Origin: an uncultured Granulosicoccus sp.
GTDB taxonomy: Bacteria; Pseudomonadota; Gammaproteobacteria; Granulosicoccales; Granulosicoccaceae
Assembly: GCA_947499955.1 (NCBI GenBank)
Contig: CANMQI010000008.1
Coordinates: 241,641-305,640 of the forward strand
DNA length: 64,000 bases
Reading direction: 5' to 3'
The position numbers were made by a program, and so were the translations under genes. Below, in pieces: positions 1-8,395 of the stretch. The notes beneath the pieces were generated by a model, which did no database searches, was not told the origin of the DNA, and was given only the letters and a program-made list of their open reading frames with translations. Numbering within the stretch: the first letter of the stretch is position 1; each line of letters starts with the position of its first letter.

Positions 1-327
1 GCAGAGTGTCACGCCGTCCATGATGGGAGGTACGGCGCTCAGATCCAGCTCTAGCGGCGACAGGATGTTCGGCAGCTTGCATTCAGCAATCCATTGACGC
101 ATGCCGGGTAGCTTGTCGGCACGGTCCGAAGGCTGCCAACGCACAGCAGGCAACTCGGCTGCGAAGTGGCAGACATGCTGAGCGGTTCCGCTGCCAAACT
201 CGAGAACCAAGTCGTCGTCCACCAGCTCGAGACGCAGGGCATCCAGGATGGCATGCCGATTTCGTTCGGCAGATGGCGCGAAGGGTTTCTCTGGCGTCAC
301 GGGTAAAGGCTCTGTTTTTCCAGTCAT
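1..327 (-). CDS. DUF938-family SAM-dependent methyltransferase (N-terminal part)
   Basis: The reading frame starts at an ATG (complement of 325-327) and stays open to the left edge, giving 109 residues, so the C-terminal half lies outside the window. The first residues carry the hallmark of the DUF938 family: APSAERNRHAILDAL, then a hydrophobic strand and a glycine-rich loop (LVLEFGSGTAQH, about residues 39-50) expected to bind S-adenosylmethionine, then the WQPSD motif. The family is class I methyltransferase-like with no firmly known substrate. It is divergent from the serine hydrolase at 569, with a 241-bp gap that may hold both promoters. Identification of the family is from memory of its conserved N-terminus; the catalytic part cannot be checked here. 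Confidence 0.85.
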   Translation of the reverse strand, partial: MTGKTEPLPVTPEKPFAPSAERNRHAILDALRLELVDDDLVLEFGSGTAQHVCHFAAELPAVRWQPSDRADKLPGMRQWIAECKLPNILSPLELDLSAVPPIMDGVTLC

Positions 328-568
328 CGTTATACCAGTGCGGCGGCGCTCTGGTGGTGATTTCCTGCCCGGCATTACCGTGGCAGCTCCCAGTCCATAC
401 TGTCCGTTCAGAAACCTCACAGATGACGTAGAATGTCAAAAAACATGCGTTACGTGGGCGAGCTTGTCAGCCTTGGTGGCATCCGGCCGATTGCGCGCCG
501 AGAACAATCCGCCTGTTTCCACGGCGCCGCCTCGGGCGTGCCTTCCGTTCTGATCCAAGTTGTTGTCG

Positions 569-1723
569 ATGAAAAAGAATCCTGATAATGCAGTGGCCTT
601 GTCGTCCCTCGATGCCGGACAAGCCCGCTCTGCCATGGAGTCGGCAGCCCCACCAGTCAGTCTTGCTCATTTGAACAGCTGCACCGAGCGTCGCCGTGTA
701 CTGGCCAGCCTGGGGGGCATGTTGACGCTGGCTCACTCCGGGTCCTCTCTGGCAGCCCTGATGCCGGCACAAGCCGGTGCCAGGGATGGCAAGAAAAGGA
801 TCTCCATGGAGTCGATGGCAAGCAGTGCTGATTCTCTCGACCAATTGCATGCTCTGATCATCATTCGTCAGGGCGAGACAATCTTTGAAAAAGCCTTTCG
901 GGGTGTGTCGACGCGGGAACCGGTCAACCTGAAGTCGGTGTCCAAGACCCTGGTGGCGACACTGACCGGAATTGCCGTCGATCGAGGAGTTTTACCCAGC
1001 CTCGACGGAACTCTGGGCGAACTGGTACCCGATCTCATCCCATCAGGAGCTGACTCCAGAGTGGCTGATATCACCGTCAGGCATTGGCTGAGCATGCAGG
1101 CCGGGCTGCAGCGAACGTCCGGGCCCTTCTACAACACCTGGGTCAACAGCCCGGACTGGGTGGAGTACGTTCTGACCCGACCGTTTGTGGCGCAGGAGGG
1201 TGGCCGAATGTTGTATTCGACCGGTAACTATCATGTACTGGGTGCCATGTTGACGAGCATCACCGGCAAGAGTCTGTTGGAACTTGCTCGCGAGTGGCTG
1301 GGTCAGCCATTGGAAATTCAGGTGCCGCCGTGGACGCGTGATCCGCAAGGTTATTATCTGGGGGGCAATGAAATGGCTTTGTCAGCCAAGGGCTTGGCCA
1401 GGTTCGGTGAGATGCACCGAATGGGCGGCATGATCGATGGCAGGCGTGTCATCAGTCAGGAGTGGATAGACGCCGCCTGGTCTGCCCGGACTCGTTCGAA
1501 ATACTCGGGGCACGCCTACGGTCTGGGATGGTATCTGGCGTTGGTGGATGGCCACCGAGTAGCGTATGCCAGAGGCTACGGTGGGCAGGTGCTCTACGTC
1601 ATTCCCTCGCTCGAACTGACCGTTGCCATCACCTCGGATGCCTCCCGACCCGCTCGCTCGGGTGAGTACATGGACACGCTGCATGATCTTCTCACCACTC
1701 GGATCATTCCTGCTGTTATCTGA
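569..1723 (+). CDS. Serine hydrolase of the class C beta-lactamase family, probable Tat export
   Basis: A 384-residue protein of the beta-lactamase/transpeptidase-like fold (PF00144). The nucleophile motif S-x-x-K is SVSK at residues 123-126, and the second motif resembling Y-x-x-x-N is YSTGN at 216-220; a GYGGQ motif near the C-terminus takes the place of the third box. The N-terminus is long, with an arginine cluster (TERRRVLASLG, about 39-49) followed by a hydrophobic stretch and an alanine-rich cleavage region, which looks like a twin-arginine signal. Such proteins are usually periplasmic esterases, amidases or 6-aminohexanoate-dimer-hydrolase relatives rather than true beta-lactamases. 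I chose ATG 569 over TTG codons at 560 and 563. The gene ends just before a heptamer repeat array and stands alone. Confidence 0.8.
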   Translation: MKKNPDNAVALSSLDAGQARSAMESAAPPVSLAHLNSCTERRRVLASLGGMLTLAHSGSSLAALMPAQAGARDGKKRISMESMASSADSLDQLHALIIIRQGETIFEKAFRGVSTREPVNLKSVSKTLVATLTGIAVDRGVLPSLDGTLGELVPDLIPSGADSRVADITVRHWLSMQAGLQRTSGPFYNTWVNSPDWVEYVLTRPFVAQEGGRMLYSTGNYHVLGAMLTSITGKSLLELAREWLGQPLEIQVPPWTRDPQGYYLGGNEMALSAKGLARFGEMHRMGGMIDGRRVISQEWIDAAWSARTRSKYSGHAYGLGWYLALVDGHRVAYARGYGGQVLYVIPSLELTVAITSDASRPARSGEYMDTLHDLLTTRIIPAVI

Positions 1724-1755
1724 CAAGACGTTCTGTCGGGTGTCTGTCAGGCTGT

Positions 1756-1835
1756 TCGAGAGTCGAGAGTCGAGAGTCGAGAGTCGAGAGTCGAGAGTCG
1801 AGAGTCGAGAGTCGAGAGTTGTGAGTTGTGAGTCG
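1756..1835. repeat. Heptanucleotide tandem array (unit TCGAGAG)
   Basis: Nine perfect head-to-tail copies of a 7-bp unit run from 1756 to 1818, then about two degenerate copies continue to about 1835. The array fills the gap between the convergent serine hydrolase and eboC genes. Open frames through it, such as those giving runs of DSRLSTL peptides, are artefacts of the repeat. Related 7-bp arrays occur elsewhere in the window at 21255, 21304 and 54608. Confidence 0.95.
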
Positions 1836-1881
1836 AATCATGCCCGTTGCCCGCGGATCCCTTCGATGGCGAGTATCCGCC

Positions 1882-2757
1882 TCAAGTCCCCGAAATCCAT
1901 TTCTGCAGAAAGATCGTTGCCAGAAATCCGGCGATGCAGAACACCACCCAGGCAAGGCTGCCGGTCGTGGCGATGAACACGGCATCCATCAGTGAGATAC
2001 CGGCGATCATGCTGACCACGGCTCGTGGTATATCTCCAGGGCCTCTGCGTCTGAGATAGCGCATCACGACAAGCAGCCAGGCGGCGAGTAGCAGCAATGG
2101 CAGAAAGACCAGTTTGTCAGCCGACAAGCCGTAGAGGCCGAAAATGATCGGGGTCAGCAGAAACAGCAGCGGCCACATGTTCCGAACTTCACCCAGGCTT
2201 TCCTGCTTTGCCGTATAGGTCAGTCCAATCAGGTAACACAAGGATATGGACGCACCCAGGTAGAGCAGAGAGTCAGGGGTGCTGGTGAAGCTCAGGCCTG
2301 CCGTGATATATACCAGCAGCCGGCAAGCCCCCATGATGACAGGACCCAACGTGTTGCCCTTGTGCCATGCGTTGTAGAGCGTGATGGTAGCGCACAGTGC
2401 AATGGATGCCACAACGGCTTTCCAGCCACCTCCGTTTGCAGACAGTGCGCACACGGCTACCAGCAAGACAGATACTGCAAGCATGGAGAAGCCTGCCAGG
2501 AACACGCTGCGTCGGCTTACCTTGCCCGAGGGAATCGGACGTTCGGGGCGTTGGCGTGAATCTATCTCGGCATCGAAGGCATCATTCAGAAACATGCCGC
2601 CGGTATAGGCGGATGTCATGGCAAGCAGCAGCACGGGAAAGCGCCAGTCGGCCATTGCCGCGCCTGAGAGCAACATGCCGGCTGCCGTGTTGGTCCAGGC
2701 GGTCGGCAGATTGGATACGCGGCCGAGTTCAAAGGCGGTTCGTGCGGTCCAGCTCAA
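1882..2757 (-). CDS. eboC: EboC-type UbiA-family prenyltransferase
   Basis: A 291-residue integral membrane protein with about eight hydrophobic segments. The UbiA family's first aspartate motif is present as NDAFDAEID (residues 58-66), followed by RPIPSGKVS, typical of prenyltransferases that transfer an isoprenoid chain to an acceptor in the membrane. The second aspartate-rich motif is weak. Its start overlaps the end of eboE by 4 bp, so the two are translationally coupled. In ebo loci of cyanobacteria, Bacteroidetes and algal plastids a UbiA-like gene called eboC accompanies eboE, which supports the name. The prenyl donor and acceptor are unknown; the idi gene in the same locus hints at a need for isoprenoid precursors. 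The 3' end faces a heptamer repeat array. Confidence 0.87.
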   Translation of the reverse strand: MSWTARTAFELGRVSNLPTAWTNTAAGMLLSGAAMADWRFPVLLLAMTSAYTGGMFLNDAFDAEIDSRQRPERPIPSGKVSRRSVFLAGFSMLAVSVLLVAVCALSANGGGWKAVVASIALCATITLYNAWHKGNTLGPVIMGACRLLVYITAGLSFTSTPDSLLYLGASISLCYLIGLTYTAKQESLGEVRNMWPLLFLLTPIIFGLYGLSADKLVFLPLLLLAAWLLVVMRYLRRRGPGDIPRAVVSMIAGISLMDAVFIATTGSLAWVVFCIAGFLATIFLQKWISGT

Positions 2758-3956
2758 GACAAGGCCTCCAGAACCCAGCGCATCTCGCGTACGATCGCCT
2801 GATCGACGGACTCGGTGCGCAGTTCAGCTGGCAGTACATCCCAGGTGTAGGTCTCGACTTCCAGGTGATCGCTGATCGGCTTATCCTTGTGTCGACTCAG
2901 CATGGCCGCTACAAAGGGCTGTGTCGATGAAAAATCGGCAAGCTCTTCCAGAAAGATCGGGACATGAAAATGCACTCGCCATTCCCGGCTTTCCTGACTG
3001 TTGCCCAGATGTTCGATGGCTTCGGGCAAGTCGGTAAAACGATTGAGAGTGTCATTGTGACGCTCGACGACCTGATGCAGATACACCTTGTCGATGAACG
3101 GCTCGAGGCTGTCCACTGTAGAGGCGTTGACATCCTTCAGTCGAAGCCCGGAGCTGATCTGCAGTTTTCCCACGGTAATGCCCGCAGTTTCAAGCTTGGC
3201 CAGACAGTCATCGGGCTCTTCGAACTCTACCGCTGCGTGGCACAAGTCCAGGCAGAGGGTCAGATGTTTGCGTAGTAGCTCGGGAGCACGGGTTTTGTCG
3301 CTCTGCGTCAGGCTTGCCATCAACTCTGCGGAAGCATCAGAAAACAATTCCTGGCTGAAAAAATCAACGCTCTCATCGATGGTTTCCAGAAAGCAGCAAG
3401 GTTCGGGTTCCAGGGCAAGTGCAATGAACTTTCCGGTGCTCGCATGCAGGTTCACCAGGTGTGCGGCATGCCTGACCATATTGTCTGCCATCTGACGAAC
3501 ATCATCAGGACCGGCTACCCGTTCCTTGAAGGCGCCGGGTACCGTGCTGATGCTGCCGCTTTGTCGGTCGGGAAGAATGCTTGCAAAGACATCGGCCAGC
3601 TGATTGGTATAGCGAAGCCTTTCGCCATCCATCCAGTCAGGCAGATAGACGTCTTCTTTCACTCGCGTGCCGTGGAAGGGGCCATAGGGAAAGCCGTTGA
3701 TGGTGAATACATAGAGTTTGTTCTGCGCAAGAAACTGGCGGAATTCCTGCAGAGCTTCGGCCTTGGCCAGATCATTGACAGCTGCCGCGGAGAGTCGCAG
3801 GCCAATCCCGAATTCTTCACCTGGTACCAGTGCGTCTCGAATGCCTGGTAGGTAGCGTTGCAGATTCTCTCGCACTGCCTGCCAGCTTTCACCAGCATGA
3901 ATGTTCGAGCAATAACCGAGGTGGCTGAGGCTGCCTGAAGAGTGAAGGAGTTTCAC
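2754..3956 (-). CDS. eboE: EboE, TIM-barrel metabolite-traffic protein (xylose isomerase-like)
   Basis: A 400-residue soluble protein of the sugar phosphate isomerase/epimerase-like TIM-barrel type. The N-terminal signature LGYCSNIHAGESW (residues 18-30) is the best marker of EboE proteins. Later acidic and histidine residues (ALEPEPC; CLDLCHAAVEFE; LHQVVERH) are placed as expected for a metal-binding barrel. It starts 87 bp from, and divergent to, eboF, and overlaps eboC by 4 bp, so eboE-eboC is one operon. In cyanobacteria the ebo genes are required for a scytonemin precursor to reach the periplasm; the chemistry of EboE is not known. Family assignment is strong, function is only by association. 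Confidence 0.9.
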   Translation of the reverse strand: MKLLHSSGSLSHLGYCSNIHAGESWQAVRENLQRYLPGIRDALVPGEEFGIGLRLSAAAVNDLAKAEALQEFRQFLAQNKLYVFTINGFPYGPFHGTRVKEDVYLPDWMDGERLRYTNQLADVFASILPDRQSGSISTVPGAFKERVAGPDDVRQMADNMVRHAAHLVNLHASTGKFIALALEPEPCCFLETIDESVDFFSQELFSDASAELMASLTQSDKTRAPELLRKHLTLCLDLCHAAVEFEEPDDCLAKLETAGITVGKLQISSGLRLKDVNASTVDSLEPFIDKVYLHQVVERHNDTLNRFTDLPEAIEHLGNSQESREWRVHFHVPIFLEELADFSSTQPFVAAMLSRHKDKPISDHLEVETYTWDVLPAELRTESVDQAIVREMRWVLEALS

Positions 3957-4043
3957 CGAAGGTTCTGTTCCAGCGTCAATGGGGTAGGCAACTAGAACAT
4001 AAATACGATTGGAATAAAACCATCACTTGAGTATTATCCTGCC
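3957..4043. promoter_or_regulatory. Divergent promoter region between eboE and eboF
   Basis: This 87-bp gap separates two divergently transcribed ebo genes and is A/T-rich near the middle (around 3995-4030), unlike the coding DNA on both sides. It must hold the start signals of both the eboE-eboC operon and eboF. I could not pick convincing -35/-10 pairs by eye, so no exact promoter is claimed. Confidence 0.45.
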
Positions 4044-5426
4044 ATGAACAAGACACTAGTGATACTGGTCGTTGGTCTGAGTCCCGGCCTTGTCGGCGAA
4101 CACACGCCGCACCTTTCAGCGCTCGCCAAGCGAGGAGGAATGAGATCGCTCAAGGCTGTCACCCCTGCAGTCACTTGCTCGGCACAGAGCACGCTGGTCA
4201 CCGGCAAGCTGCCGGCCGAGCACGGTATCGTGGCCAATGGCTGGTATTTTCGCGATCTTTCCGAAGTCTGGTTGTGGCGACAATCGAACAAGCTGGTCAA
4301 CGGTGACAAGATATGGGACACCGCTCGACAGAGAAACAGTGACTTCACCTGTGCCAAGATGTTCTGGTGGTACAACATGTACTCCACGGCAGACTGGAGC
4401 GCCACGCCCCGCCCCATGTACCCGGCCGATGGCCGCAAGATTCCCGATCACTACGCCTACCCACCAGAGTTGCATGACGAGCTGGATGAGAAGTTCGGAC
4501 AATTCCCCTTGTTCAAGTTCTGGGGACCCGCTGCAGACATTACGTCAAGTAAATGGATCAGTGATGCGACACGACACGTCATGGAAACGCGTAGTCCCAC
4601 GTTGACGCTGACCTATCTGCCTCACCTTGATTACAATTTGCAGCGGTTGGGGCCGGACCTTGAGCACCCGCGGATTCAGAAGGATCTGAAGGCGATCGAT
4701 GCGCTGTGCGGCGAGTTGATCGAGGCGGCGGACAATCAGAATCAGAACATCATCGTGGTGTCCGAATACGGAATCACCCCGGTAACCGATGCGGTGCATA
4801 TCAATCGTGAGCTGCGGCGGGCAGGGCTGGTACGCGTGCGCAACGAGCAGGGGCGAGAGCAGTTCGATGCAGGTGCGTCCGATGCCTTTGCTGTTGCTGA
4901 TCACCAGATTGCACATGTCTACATCAACAATCCGGACGTGCTGGAGAAGACGAAAGCGCTGCTTGAAGGCCTGGATGGCGTCGAGCATGTTCTGGATGAA
5001 GACGGCAAGAAGGCCTGGGGGCTGAACCATGAACGTTCCGGCGAGCTGGTTGCGATCTCGAAGGCAGACCGCTGGTTCAGCTACTACTACTGGCTGGATG
5101 AGGCACGCGCACCGGACTACGCGCGCACTGTCGATATCCATCGCAAGCCGGGATACGACCCCGTCGAATTGTTTGTCGACCCGGAAATCAAGTCACCCAA
5201 GGCGGCGATCATTTCCCGTCTGGCAAGGAAGAAACTGGGTTTTCGGACCTTGATGGATGTGATCTCTCTGAAGGAGACGACACTGGTCAAGGGGTCTCAC
5301 GGTCGACCGACGGATGATCCGGAGCATGGTCCGTTGGTGATCAGTTCCAATGCAGATCAGCTGCCTGAAGGCGAGGTAAATTCACTGGATTTCAAGGACT
5401 TGGTGCTGCAGCACATCTTTTCATGA
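4044..5426 (+). CDS. eboF: EboF, type I phosphodiesterase/nucleotide pyrophosphatase-like protein
   Basis: A 460-residue alkaline-phosphatase-superfamily protein (PF01663 type). The nucleophile region is TPAVTCSAQSTLVTGKLP followed by EHGIVANGW (about residues 36-63). Metal-ligand regions also look present: a TYLPHLDYN segment for the D/H pair, SEYGITPV, and a C-terminal KGSHGRPTD histidine. At the N-terminus the residue that is normally a metal-binding aspartate in such enzymes is not obvious (the strand reads VILVVGLSPGLVGEHTPHL). It is the phosphodiesterase-like partner in ebo loci and is transcribed away from eboE. No signal peptide is visible, so it should be cytoplasmic. The natural phosphoester substrate is unknown. 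Confidence 0.87.
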   Translation: MNKTLVILVVGLSPGLVGEHTPHLSALAKRGGMRSLKAVTPAVTCSAQSTLVTGKLPAEHGIVANGWYFRDLSEVWLWRQSNKLVNGDKIWDTARQRNSDFTCAKMFWWYNMYSTADWSATPRPMYPADGRKIPDHYAYPPELHDELDEKFGQFPLFKFWGPAADITSSKWISDATRHVMETRSPTLTLTYLPHLDYNLQRLGPDLEHPRIQKDLKAIDALCGELIEAADNQNQNIIVVSEYGITPVTDAVHINRELRRAGLVRVRNEQGREQFDAGASDAFAVADHQIAHVYINNPDVLEKTKALLEGLDGVEHVLDEDGKKAWGLNHERSGELVAISKADRWFSYYYWLDEARAPDYARTVDIHRKPGYDPVELFVDPEIKSPKAAIISRLARKKLGFRTLMDVISLKETTLVKGSHGRPTDDPEHGPLVISSNADQLPEGEVNSLDFKDLVLQHIFS

Positions 5427-5667
5427 GAGAGCTATATAGTCATACCAAACTATATGCAGAATCTGAATTGATCCGGTTTTGAATTCGTTCACGCCAGTTC
5501 TGTGCACGCTCCTGAATTGCTCCAGCCTTGTTTTGCAGTGCAAAAACGATTGAAAGGGAGTTGCGACAAAATGTCGCGAAGCCTGAGTTTTTTTTCGTTG
5601 TGGTTTGTCGTACCAAAGGCCGAGTGGTAGCCTCGGAAGTTCGATTCACACCACAAGGAGAATGAGG

Positions 5668-7077
5668 ATGAAACGATTACCAGTCGCCATTGCCTGTGCC
5701 GCGCTGCTGACTACGTCTGCGGCATTTGCCAAAGAGGTCCCGACCAGCATCGATGATGTTGCTCAGCCGGGCGGAACACTTACGGGAAACCCCGAAATTG
5801 CATTTGTTCAGGTCGCTACAGGTTTTCTGGATCCGGTCAATGTCGCCAATGCCGGTGACGGTACGGGGCGCATATTCGTTGTCGAGCGAGCTGGGCGTAT
5901 TCAGATTGTCGGCAAGGATGGGGCGGTCAACGACGAGCCTTTTCTTGATCTGACGTCCATCAACCCGCTGGGTAGCGATGTCCAGACAGGGTTTGTCGAG
6001 CAGGGCTTGTATTCAGTTGCCTTTCATCCTGACTTCGCAGAGAACGGCTATTTCTACGTTCACTATGCTTCTCTGCCATTCAATGGCGACGGCATGATCG
6101 TTCGCTTTACTGTTGATCCTGAAAGCCCCGATGTCGTGGATGCTGATCGGGCCAACGGCACAGCCAAGGTCATCATGCGAATAGAGCAACCCTGGTACAA
6201 CCACAACGGTGGTCAGATAGAATTCGGTCCGGATGGCATGCTGTACATCGGTTCCGGCGACGGTGGCTGGGAAGGTGATCCCTACGAAGCGGGTCAGGAC
6301 CTGTCGACCTTGCTGGCCAAGATCCTGCGCATCGACGTCGACACGGAAGATGACACGGTGCCCTACAAGATTCCGGCAGACAACCCGTTTGCCAACGCCT
6401 CCAGTGAGCGCCTGATGTCCCTGTTCGGTATTACCGAGGAGGAGTTCTCGAAGATCAAGACGCGTTCCCGTCCGGAGATCTGGTCCTACGGCGTGCGCAA
6501 CCCCTATGAATTTTCGTTTGATCAGAAGACCGGCGATCTGTTCATTGCAGATGTCGGACAGAACCACTGGGAAGAAGTGATCTTCGAAAAAGCAGGTAAC
6601 GGCGGCATGAACTACGGCTGGCCGCGCATGGAAGCATCCTATTGTCATCCCATGACAGGAGATCCTGCCGAATCCGATTGTGCCGTTGTCGGTACGTTGC
6701 CGGTTGCGCAGTATCCTCACTCAGCCCCTTATCCCGGTGCCCCTGAAGATGCGAGTGGAGGTTGTTCCATTCAGGGATTCGGTGTCCTCAATTACGGTGG
6801 TATGGAAGGTGTCTACATGGTGGGTGACTGGTGCTCGGGTCGTGTCTTCGGAATCGGTCACGACGGCGAGAGCTGGCAGCTGCAGGACATGATGCAGACA
6901 ACCATGCAGTTCACCGCCGGTGGTTATGATGAAGACGGTATGGTCATGGTGGTAAACGCCAACAACTTCTATCTGGCAGATCAAGGGCCTGATACCAATC
7001 CTCCGGGAGCTCTGTGGCGCATCATGCCTGCTGCCGACGTGCCTGAAGGTGCCGTTGTCGCTGACTCGGTGCAGTAG
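5668..7077 (+). CDS. Periplasmic PQQ-dependent sugar dehydrogenase (GDH-B/YliI type)
   Basis: A 469-residue soluble six-bladed propeller dehydrogenase (PF07995). A clear signal peptide ends ...TTSAAFA before KEVPTS. Family motifs are seen in order: VANAGDGTGRIFVVERAGRI, LYSVAFHPDF, WYNHNGGQIEFGPDGMLYIG with the conserved histidine, IGSGDGG, and RPEIWSYGVRNPYEFSFD. These positions bind PQQ and calcium in the soluble glucose dehydrogenase and aldose dehydrogenases. Start ATG 5668 has AAGGAG seven bases upstream; in-frame codons earlier lack this. It follows eboF by 241 bp and is followed 81 bp later by a cytochrome c that is its likely electron acceptor. The substrate (sugar or another alcohol) cannot be told from sequence. 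Confidence 0.88.
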   Translation: MKRLPVAIACAALLTTSAAFAKEVPTSIDDVAQPGGTLTGNPEIAFVQVATGFLDPVNVANAGDGTGRIFVVERAGRIQIVGKDGAVNDEPFLDLTSINPLGSDVQTGFVEQGLYSVAFHPDFAENGYFYVHYASLPFNGDGMIVRFTVDPESPDVVDADRANGTAKVIMRIEQPWYNHNGGQIEFGPDGMLYIGSGDGGWEGDPYEAGQDLSTLLAKILRIDVDTEDDTVPYKIPADNPFANASSERLMSLFGITEEEFSKIKTRSRPEIWSYGVRNPYEFSFDQKTGDLFIADVGQNHWEEVIFEKAGNGGMNYGWPRMEASYCHPMTGDPAESDCAVVGTLPVAQYPHSAPYPGAPEDASGGCSIQGFGVLNYGGMEGVYMVGDWCSGRVFGIGHDGESWQLQDMMQTTMQFTAGGYDEDGMVMVVNANNFYLADQGPDTNPPGALWRIMPAADVPEGAVVADSVQ

Positions 7078-7099
7078 TCAGTTTTCAGAAGACCGACTG

Positions 7100-7126
7100 A
7101 TCGCCGAGGTGTTCTGCCTCGGCGAT
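7100..7126 (+). terminator. Hairpin between the PQQ dehydrogenase and cytochrome c genes
   Basis: A perfect 10-bp stem (ATCGCCGAGG with CCTCGGCGAT) and a 7-base loop lie 22 bp after the dehydrogenase stop. Only two or three T residues follow, then an A run, so it is a weak rho-independent terminator at best. It may instead act as an attenuator or 3'-end stabiliser that lowers cytochrome expression relative to the dehydrogenase. Confidence 0.6.
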
Positions 7127-7158
7127 TTCAAAAAAACCACACGGATAATTCTTGAACC

Positions 7159-7668
7159 ATGAGTAAGTTTCGTCACCTGCTGCCAATCTGTCTGATGTTG
7201 GCAGTATCGTTTAGTCATGCTGCGGAAACAGCCACCGGTACAGAAACGGCTGATCAGACAGCTGAGAGTGAAAATGCACCGGAATCGGGTAGCCTGGAAT
7301 TCCTGCATGCTCTGACCAACAAGCCGTTGGACATGAACATGCGGCCCGATCAGGTTCTGACGCCTGCGGTGCTTGAGTTTCATGAAACGGGTGAAAACCC
7401 CTATTCAGGCGATGCCGAACATATTGCTGCTGGTGAGAAGCTCTACAGGAAACAGTGTCAGGCTTGTCATTTGAAGGATGGCAAGGGGCGTATCGGTCCC
7501 AATCTGACTGATGAGACCTGGACACGCGCTCGAACAGACACCGAGAAGGGGCGTTTCGAAGTTGTGTACGGCGGGGGTGCTGGCGCCATGCAGGCGTTCG
7601 GGCTGCGAATGGACCAGGATGCCATTCTGGAAGTGCTGGCCTTTATCGAAACGTTCAGAGGGCAGTGA
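7159..7668 (+). CDS. Periplasmic mono-haem class I cytochrome c
   Basis: A 169-residue protein with a signal peptide (MSKFRHLLPICLMLAVSFSHA) and one haem-binding motif, CQACH, followed by LKDGKGRIGPNL, the standard loop of class I cytochromes c. The probable axial methionine is in the FGLRMDQDA or GAGAMQAFG segment near the C-terminus. Its place right after the PQQ dehydrogenase suggests it takes electrons from that enzyme's reduced cofactor and passes them to the respiratory chain. It is convergent with idi, and an octamer repeat lies in the gap. Confidence 0.87.
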   Translation: MSKFRHLLPICLMLAVSFSHAAETATGTETADQTAESENAPESGSLEFLHALTNKPLDMNMRPDQVLTPAVLEFHETGENPYSGDAEHIAAGEKLYRKQCQACHLKDGKGRIGPNLTDETWTRARTDTEKGRFEVVYGGGAGAMQAFGLRMDQDAILEVLAFIETFRGQ

Positions 7669-7764
7669 GTGGGGAGAGCTGCCCGTGAGGTGCTCTTCGT
7701 TGATGTAAATGCGTGATGGCAGCGCGTGCTTGACTGAATGCGCTGCCGTTACACCCTGTTCGAA

Positions 7765-7828
7765 TCACACCGTCACACCGTCACACCGTCACACCGTCAC
7801 ACCGTCACACCATCACACCGTCACACAG
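7765..7828. repeat. Octanucleotide tandem array (unit TCACACCG) overlapping the idi stop
   Basis: Eight head-to-tail copies of an 8-bp unit, with one changed base in the sixth copy (7812) and the last copy degenerate (ends in AG rather than CG). The right part of the array encodes the last residues and the stop codon of idi (stop at 7805-7807). Because the unit is not a multiple of three, gain or loss of a copy in the coding part would change the frame of the final residues. Confidence 0.95.
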
Positions 7829-8380
7829 CAGTGCGTCGATCATCTTTCGATGTTTTGTCATGTAGATCTTGAACCACTGCGTATAGTTCTCCGGGTGTTG
7901 CTCGATCCCCAGCATGGCCTCCGGAATGGTCAGCCACTGGACATCGCAGACTTCATCACGGTTGTATTGATCGACATCGATGGTGTCGTTGAACTGACCG
8001 TAGAAGCAGTGCACGAATTCGTTTTCGAACAATTCGCCGACTTGTGCCTGATAGGAGATTTCGCCAAATTTCTCGACGGGCACCTGCCAGCCCAGCTCCT
8101 CTTCCAGGCGTCTGCCTGCACAGCTTTTGAAGCTTTCATTCCAGCGTGGATGAGAACAGACGGTATTGGCCCACAGGCCCCCGGAGTGATATTTCGTTTC
8201 AGCCCGTTTCTGCAGCAGCATGCGTGAGCCATTGAAGACGAAAATCGAAATCGCTGCATGCCGGATATTGTTGATATGCGCTTCGAGCTTCTGGACAGGA
8301 TAGGCTGCAGAGTCGTCATCGACATTGATTGCCGTAATCAGGTCATTCAGATTGCTATCGATGACGTGTCTGTTCAACAT
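7805..8380 (-). CDS. idi: Isopentenyl-diphosphate delta-isomerase, type 1
   Basis: A 191-residue Nudix-fold enzyme that interconverts isopentenyl and dimethylallyl diphosphate. The active-site cysteine lies in ANTVCSHP (C75) and the second catalytic region is GELFENEFVH (about 115-124). The Nudix-like helix AGRRLEEELGW is intact and the length is normal for type 1 enzymes. It starts only 15 bp after the end of eboB, so it is the last gene of an eboD-eboA-eboB-idi operon. That position fits a need to supply prenyl diphosphate to the UbiA-like EboC. The C-terminal residues and stop codon are written by an octamer repeat array, which is unusual. Confidence 0.93.
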   Translation of the reverse strand: MLNRHVIDSNLNDLITAINVDDDSAAYPVQKLEAHINNIRHAAISIFVFNGSRMLLQKRAETKYHSGGLWANTVCSHPRWNESFKSCAGRRLEEELGWQVPVEKFGEISYQAQVGELFENEFVHCFYGQFNDTIDVDQYNRDEVCDVQWLTIPEAMLGIEQHPENYTQWFKIYMTKHRKMIDALLCDGVMV

Positions 8381-8395
8381 GGAAATCTGTAGCCG

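Noticed and set aside
569..1723. Antibiotic-resistance beta-lactamase
   Set aside because: The third box and general sequence fit the broader serine hydrolase family; no resistance context is present.
1716..1985. Frame encoding repeated DSRLSTL peptides
   Set aside because: It is the translation of the 7-bp array and overlaps the real eboC gene on the same strand.
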